NCBI RefSeq assembly: GCF_014897985.1 | Contig: NZ_JABUZA010000021.1 | Span: 1 to 64,000, forward strand | Origin: Halomonas colorata | Lineage (GTDB): Bacteria > Pseudomonadota > Gammaproteobacteria > Pseudomonadales > Halomonadaceae | DNA length: 64,000 bases | Direction of reading: 5' to 3' | Part shown: piece after piece, positions 60,267 to 64,000 of the stretch | How the letters are laid out: each line of letters begins with the position of its first letter | Position numbering within the stretch: the first letter of the stretch is position 1 | Notes under the pieces: model-generated | Database searches by the model: none | The model's input: the letters and a program-made list of their open reading frames with translations, nothing else | What the model was told of the DNA's origin: nothing | Position numbers and translations under genes: made by a program

Positions 60267-61148
60267 ATGGCGATTTTCAAGGGTCTCGTCAGCATTGTGT
60301 TACTCACGCTTAACACCCTTTTTTGGGGCGTACCGCTTATTGCGCTGACCTTTCTAAAGGTTATTATTCCCGTAAGGCGCTATCGAAACTGGATACTGAA
60401 AGGCCTATGCGCGGTAGCGCTCAACTGGATTGGAGTTAACTTGTGGTGGATGAAGCGCTGGCTGAAACCCCAGGTCAATTTTTCGGTTCCGGATACGCTG
60501 AGCCCTCAGCAGTGGTGGCTGGTTATTTCTAATCATCGCAGCTGGACCGATATCTTTATCCTGATGATGGCCTTGCATCGCCGTATCCCAATGCCACGTT
60601 TTTTCCTAAAGCGACAGTTAATCTGGATTCCCATTGTAGGGCTTGCCTTTTGGGCGCTTGAGTTCCCCTTTATGCGTCGCTATAGCCGGGAACAGATCAC
60701 CAAACAGCCTAAGCTGGCCACCATTGATCGGCACTCCACAGAACAGATGTGTCGGCAAGCGCGCCATGCCCCCATCACTATTATCAATTTCATTGAAGGC
60801 ACTCGGTTCACAGCGGTTAAGCGCGATGTGCAGCAAAGTCCCTATCAGCACTTATTGCGCCCTAAAGCGGGCGGGGTTGCACAGGTACTTGGCCTGCTTG
60901 GCGATCAATTGAATGGTATCCTTGACGTAACGATCAGTTACGCTAATCCGTCGCCGACTTTTTGGGGATTTTTATGTGGTAAGGAAGCGCCCATCACACT
61001 AAACGCGCACCAATTAGCCATTCCCCAATGGATGTACGAATCCAACTACCACGATGAAAAGCAGCACAAGGAACGCTTCCACGCATGGATCAATTCACTT
61101 TGGATGGAAAAAGATGCCCTGTTGGACAGCCAAACCGACCACGCCTAG
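60267..61148 (+). CDS. yihG: YihG-like 1-acyl-sn-glycerol-3-phosphate acyltransferase
   Basis: PlsC-type membrane acyltransferase. NHRSWTD is the NHx4D motif and FIEGTRFT the second motif. Two hydrophobic segments lie near the N-terminus (about 7-30). 293 residues, close to E. coli YihG in feel. Its 3' end overlaps the next gene by 64 bases. Confidence 0.85.
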   Translation: MAIFKGLVSIVLLTLNTLFWGVPLIALTFLKVIIPVRRYRNWILKGLCAVALNWIGVNLWWMKRWLKPQVNFSVPDTLSPQQWWLVISNHRSWTDIFILMMALHRRIPMPRFFLKRQLIWIPIVGLAFWALEFPFMRRYSREQITKQPKLATIDRHSTEQMCRQARHAPITIINFIEGTRFTAVKRDVQQSPYQHLLRPKAGGVAQVLGLLGDQLNGILDVTISYANPSPTFWGFLCGKEAPITLNAHQLAIPQWMYESNYHDEKQHKERFHAWINSLWMEKDALLDSQTDHA

Positions 61149-62041
61149 CTGGCTGGCTTTGCACCTGTTTACTGATTAGCCTTTTGGCGGGGTGTGCTAG
61201 CTCTCCTTCTTCAAATCAACGCGCCGCTATACCGACTAACAGCACCAGTCAGCTGAACGGCAACTGGGTGGAAGTTCAGCGTGGGGATACCCTTGGAAAA
61301 CTGGCTAACCGCGCCAATGTGCCTCTTGAACGCCTTGAGCGCTTTAATCCGGGGGTAAATACCCGGCGCTTGGCCGTTGGACAGCGATTGCTGATACCTA
61401 CGCAACAAGAACGTGCTCCCTCAGGCGGCCCTTATCGCTATCAGATTCGCGCCGGTGATACCTATTCAAGTATCGCCCGCCATTTTGGTACGACCAGCGG
61501 GCGTATTCAGAGTGCCAATGCAGGCACGTCACCTACGGCCTTGAGAGTGGGCCAAATCGTGAGCGTACCGCTTAGCAGCAGTGCCCCGCGTAGTACGCCT
61601 GCCAGCAACTCAGCTTCTTCAAGTTCAAGCCCAACGCCCCCACCGGCGGCTACTTCGTTGCCTGCCTCCGCGCGCCGCTGGCCCTGGCCGCTTGAAGACT
61701 ATCGCGTGGTTCGACGCTTTGGCACGGATAGCCGAGGAACATTACAGCCAATGTTACTCGCCACCCAGGCAGGTGCTCGCGCAAAGTCGGTCGCTGCCGG
61801 CGAGGTACGCTTTGCCGATGGCATGCGCCAGTTAGGTGAAGTCGTTATCGTGCATCATGCGGATAATCTACAGACGGTGTATGCGCTTTGCTCGCGCACA
61901 CTGGTTTCCGTAGGCCAGCAGGTGAAAGCGGGTGATGAGCTTTGCGAAATAGGTAAGAGCAACGACAGCCAGCGCTATGATCTGCTGTTTGACCTACGCC
62001 AGGGTGGTAAGCCTATCGACCCACGCCAGGTACTGCGTTAA
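61085..62041 (+). CDS. LysM-LytM lipoprotein (NlpD-like), degenerate M23 domain
   Basis: A lipobox LLAGC follows a hydrophobic helix (about residues 22-36). Two LysM domains (about 50-95 and 115-160, WVEVQRGDTLGKLA and YQIRAGDTYSSIA), a P/S-rich linker and a C-terminal M23 fold (about 200-318). The zinc ligands are not found: HxGxD is missing, HxH reads ALCS, and LHFEIR reads LLFDLR. It is therefore likely a non-enzymatic LytM factor that activates an amidase at division. Start ATG 61085 with AAGGA upstream overlaps yihG. Confidence 0.85.
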   Translation: MDQFTLDGKRCPVGQPNRPRLAGWLCTCLLISLLAGCASSPSSNQRAAIPTNSTSQLNGNWVEVQRGDTLGKLANRANVPLERLERFNPGVNTRRLAVGQRLLIPTQQERAPSGGPYRYQIRAGDTYSSIARHFGTTSGRIQSANAGTSPTALRVGQIVSVPLSSSAPRSTPASNSASSSSSPTPPPAATSLPASARRWPWPLEDYRVVRRFGTDSRGTLQPMLLATQAGARAKSVAAGEVRFADGMRQLGEVVIVHHADNLQTVYALCSRTLVSVGQQVKAGDELCEIGKSNDSQRYDLLFDLRQGGKPIDPRQVLR

Positions 62042-62066
62042 GCGTTTGAGCCTCAAGTAAACCTTG

Positions 62067-62097
62067 AAAAGCCCTGGAAATATTCCGGGGCTTTTTT
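62067..62097 (+). terminator. Terminator of the LysM-LytM gene
   Basis: AAAAGCCCTGGAA pairs with TTCCGGGGCTTTTTT with one mismatch; a T-run follows. Confidence 0.85.
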
Positions 62098-62173
62098 GGC
62101 TTAAACTTTTGCGCTTTTAACCATGTAAGGCTTAATTAGCTGCGATAGATTGACGGAACCGCGATAAACTGGC

Positions 62174-63286
62174 TTAACCGCGAAAGTAGCTGGGCTTGAT
62201 AAATGGCATGGACGTCACGGTTACGGGCAGCTGTTTACCACGAACTTCCGCAAATATGTTACTTCCCTGACTTTCCCACTCACGGCTGACATAGCCCATG
62301 GCTACCGGCGTCCCAACGCTTGGGCCAAATGTACCCGACGTCACCACACCAATTTCATTACCTGCTGCATCCAGCAGTATGGCACCTTCACGAATAGGCG
62401 CCCGGCCTTCGGCCTGAAGCCCAACGCGCTTACGTGAGTGATCTTTAGCATCAACTTGATGAAGAACCAGGTCAGCCCCTGGGAACCCCGCTGGGCGCTC
62501 ACCGCCATGACGACGAGGCTTGCCAATGGCCCATATCAACCCGGCTTCCACAGGCGTCGTTGTGGTATCCATATCATGCCCGTAAAGACACAGTCCGGCT
62601 TCCAGACGCAACGAGTCGCGGGCACCCAGGCCGATGGCCTCGACTTCCGGCTCAGCCAGCAACCGCTCTGCAAATGCTTCACAAGCATCTGCTGCGATGG
62701 AAATCTCAAATCCGTCTTCACCAGTATAACCACTGCGGCTCACCCAAACCTCGTGCCCGTCAATGGTAAAGCGCTGATGCTGCATAAACACCAGTTCGCA
62801 CGCTTCTGGGCAGAGTCGCTGCATAACCACATGTGCCTGCGGTCCTTGCAATGCCAGTAAACCGCGGTCTAGCGGCTCAATCTCATGAGTGGCGCCCAGA
62901 TTGGTACGTAAATGTGCTAAATCTTGGTCTTTACACGCGGCGTTAACTACCAGATAAAAGTGATCGCCAGCGTTAACTGCCATCAAATCATCAATAATCC
63001 CGCCGTCCGTGCTGGTAAATAACCCGTAGCGCTGCTGGCCTTCTTGTAGGCCTACCAGGTCCGCCGGAATAAGCGTTTCGAGTGCGCTTGCCACATCAGG
63101 TCCTGACACCAGGATCTGACCCATATGCGATACATCGAACAAGCCGCACTGCTGGCGCGTGTGTTCGTGCTCTTTTTTAACTCCCAGCGGGTACTGCACA
63201 GGCATGGCATACCCGGCAAAAGGCACCATCTTGGCACCTAATTTAAGGTGCAATGTATGAAGTGGCGTATGCTTTTGATCAGTCAT
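62174..63286 (-). CDS. gcvT: Aminomethyltransferase, glycine cleavage system T protein
   Basis: Transfers the methylene group from H-protein-bound aminomethyl to tetrahydrofolate. HMGQI near the N-terminus, the folate-binding fold and catalytic D in [15 protein letters not shown] are present, and VTSGTFGPS is the C-terminal motif. 370 residues. Other gcv genes are not seen; an AGCS amino acid symporter gene lies upstream, a glycine-related pairing. A hairpin (63313-63338) lies between. Confidence 0.95.
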   Translation of the reverse strand: MTDQKHTPLHTLHLKLGAKMVPFAGYAMPVQYPLGVKKEHEHTRQQCGLFDVSHMGQILVSGPDVASALETLIPADLVGLQEGQQRYGLFTSTDGGIIDDLMAVNAGDHFYLVVNAACKDQDLAHLRTNLGATHEIEPLDRGLLALQGPQAHVVMQRLCPEACELVFMQHQRFTIDGHEVWVSRSGYTGEDGFEISIAADACEAFAERLLAEPEVEAIGLGARDSLRLEAGLCLYGHDMDTTTTPVEAGLIWAIGKPRRHGGERPAGFPGADLVLHQVDAKDHSRKRVGLQAEGRAPIREGAILLDAAGNEIGVVTSGTFGPSVGTPVAMGYVSREWESQGSNIFAEVRGKQLPVTVTSMPFIKPSYFRG

Positions 63287-63312
63287 GAAATTTCCTTGGT
63301 TAAAGCGAGAAA

Positions 63313-63338
63313 CGGGAAGCCATGGCCATAGCTTCCCG
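63313..63338 (-). terminator. Hairpin between the AGCS gene and gcvT
   Basis: CGGGAAGC and GCTTCCCG form an 8-bp stem with a 10-base loop. The minus strand continues TTTC, so it is a weak terminator or attenuator. Confidence 0.5.
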
Positions 63339-63384
63339 ATTCAGTTACTGCGTAAGCACTAGCCGAGCAAATGTCAGACGCGGC

Positions 63385-64000
63385 TTATTTGTCATGATCC
63401 AGTTCTTCGCCTGCTAAAATCTCTTTACCGGCAAAGTAGTCTTTAGTCAGCTTGAATACCACGGGCGACAGCAGCGCCAAGGCAATCAAGTTGGGAATCG
63501 CCATCATGGCGTTGAAGGTATCCGCCATTAACCATATAAAGCCCAGTTGCGCGATGGCGCCCAGCGGAATGGCCAGTACAAACAGGACGCGATACAGCAT
63601 GATCGAGCGTGTCCCAAACAAGAATTGGAAACACTTCTCGCCATAAAACGACCAGCCTAGAATCGTCGTGAATGCGAAGATAGCCAAGGCAATGGCCACA
63701 ATTTGGTTACCAAAGCCGGGGAGCGCCTGGTCAAACGAGAGCGCGGTCAGCGAGGCCCCCTCTTCGCCCGTTTGCCATACCGTTGAGGTCAAGATAACCA
63801 GCGCGGTAATCGTACAAACGATAATGGTATCAATGAACGTTCCCAGCATCGCAATAAGACCCTGGCGCACTGGGTTTTTAGTATTGGCGGCCGCATGGGC
63901 AATGGGCGCGCTACCTAGGCCTGCTTCATTGGAGAAAATCCCCCGCGCGACACCAAACCGAATAGCGGCCATCACGGCAGCGCCTGCAAAACCGCCGGCT
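63385..64000 (-). CDS. Alanine/glycine:cation symporter (AGCS), C-terminal part
   Basis: C-terminal 205 residues or so of a sodium-coupled alanine/glycine transporter; the frame stays open to the window end, so the N-terminal half lies outside. The family signature GVARGIFSNEAGLGSAPIAHA is clear, with further membrane helices (about five) and a charged cytoplasmic tail. The GTG at 63975 is not the real start. Its place next to gcvT suggests glycine uptake. Confidence 0.92.
   Translation of the reverse strand, partial: AGGFAGAAVMAAIRFGVARGIFSNEAGLGSAPIAHAAANTKNPVRQGLIAMLGTFIDTIIVCTITALVILTSTVWQTGEEGASLTALSFDQALPGFGNQIVAIALAIFAFTTILGWSFYGEKCFQFLFGTRSIMLYRVLFVLAIPLGAIAQLGFIWLMADTFNAMMAIPNLIALALLSPVVFKLTKDYFAGKEILAGEELDHDK

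Noticed and set aside
63287-63384. Glycine riboswitch before gcvT
   Set aside because: The gap is under 100 bases and holds only one hairpin; the tandem glycine aptamer core is not seen.

Overview
The window looks like chromosome of a moderately halophilic gammaproteobacterium, most likely Halomonas or a close Halomonadaceae relative. This is inferred from a complete ectABC ectoine operon whose proteins closely resemble what I know of Halomonas elongata, from gammaproteobacterial gene order (ruvCAB-ybgC-tolQRAB-pal-cpoB; ubiG-mupP next to a yciK-type gene), and from D-3-hydroxybutyrate and acetoacetate genes. Nearly all of it is dense core genome. I see no prophage, intact insertion sequence, CRISPR array or rRNA operon.

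Layout. 1-4849: a hybrid sensor kinase cut by the window edge, followed by a REC-GGDEF diguanylate cyclase. 4850-5285: a gene-free AT-rich stretch. 5211-7733 (minus): ectABC with a promoter and a terminator. 7872-10845: glutathione reductase, beta-carbonic anhydrase and MsrA. 10222-18918 (minus): a probable operon of a degenerate UDP-glucose-dehydrogenase-like protein, a membrane coiled-coil protein, TamA, TamB and MsrA. 19127-21359: ubiG-mupP (plus) facing a yciK-like SDR gene. 21390-31560 (minus): FmdB-type protein, aspS, ruvCAB, ybgC, tolQRAB, pal and cpoB. 31747-37647: a 2-hydroxyacid dehydrogenase, acylphosphatase, a YihY/BrkB membrane protein with a His-rich repeat tail, NadM-Nudix, a LysR regulator and cardiolipin synthase. 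37774-46562: class I fumarase, Nei, UvrB, an OsmC/HMA-like pair, YgfZ, TatD and RF3. 46762-49129 (minus): a secreted acidic repeat protein, a YjfB-like protein and a DadA-like oxidoreductase. 49493-49982: tRNA operon Pro-Arg-His-His. 50189-55425: folD, mtnN, pyrC, a small membrane protein and a RegB/RegA-type redox two-component system. 55480-60175: 3-hydroxybutyrate dehydrogenase, glutaredoxin, a DUF1338-like protein, CoA-transferase subunits and a LysR regulator. 60267-64000: a YihG-like acyltransferase, a degenerate LytM factor, GcvT and a cut AGCS symporter gene.

Themes. Envelope integrity (Tol-Pal, TamAB, LytM factor, MupP, cardiolipin synthase), osmoadaptation (ectoine) and redox homeostasis (Gor, Grx, MsrA, RegBA) dominate. 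The least explained items are: (i) the acidic three-repeat exported protein; (ii) the dehydrogenase homologue lacking its catalytic Cys, translationally coupled to a coiled-coil membrane protein upstream of tamAB; (iii) an HMA-fold protein without its CxxC, coupled to an OsmC protein; (iv) the KDHVH-repeat tail on a YihY protein; (v) a NadM-Nudix with an altered Nudix box. Domain calls come from reading motifs; no database search was run.
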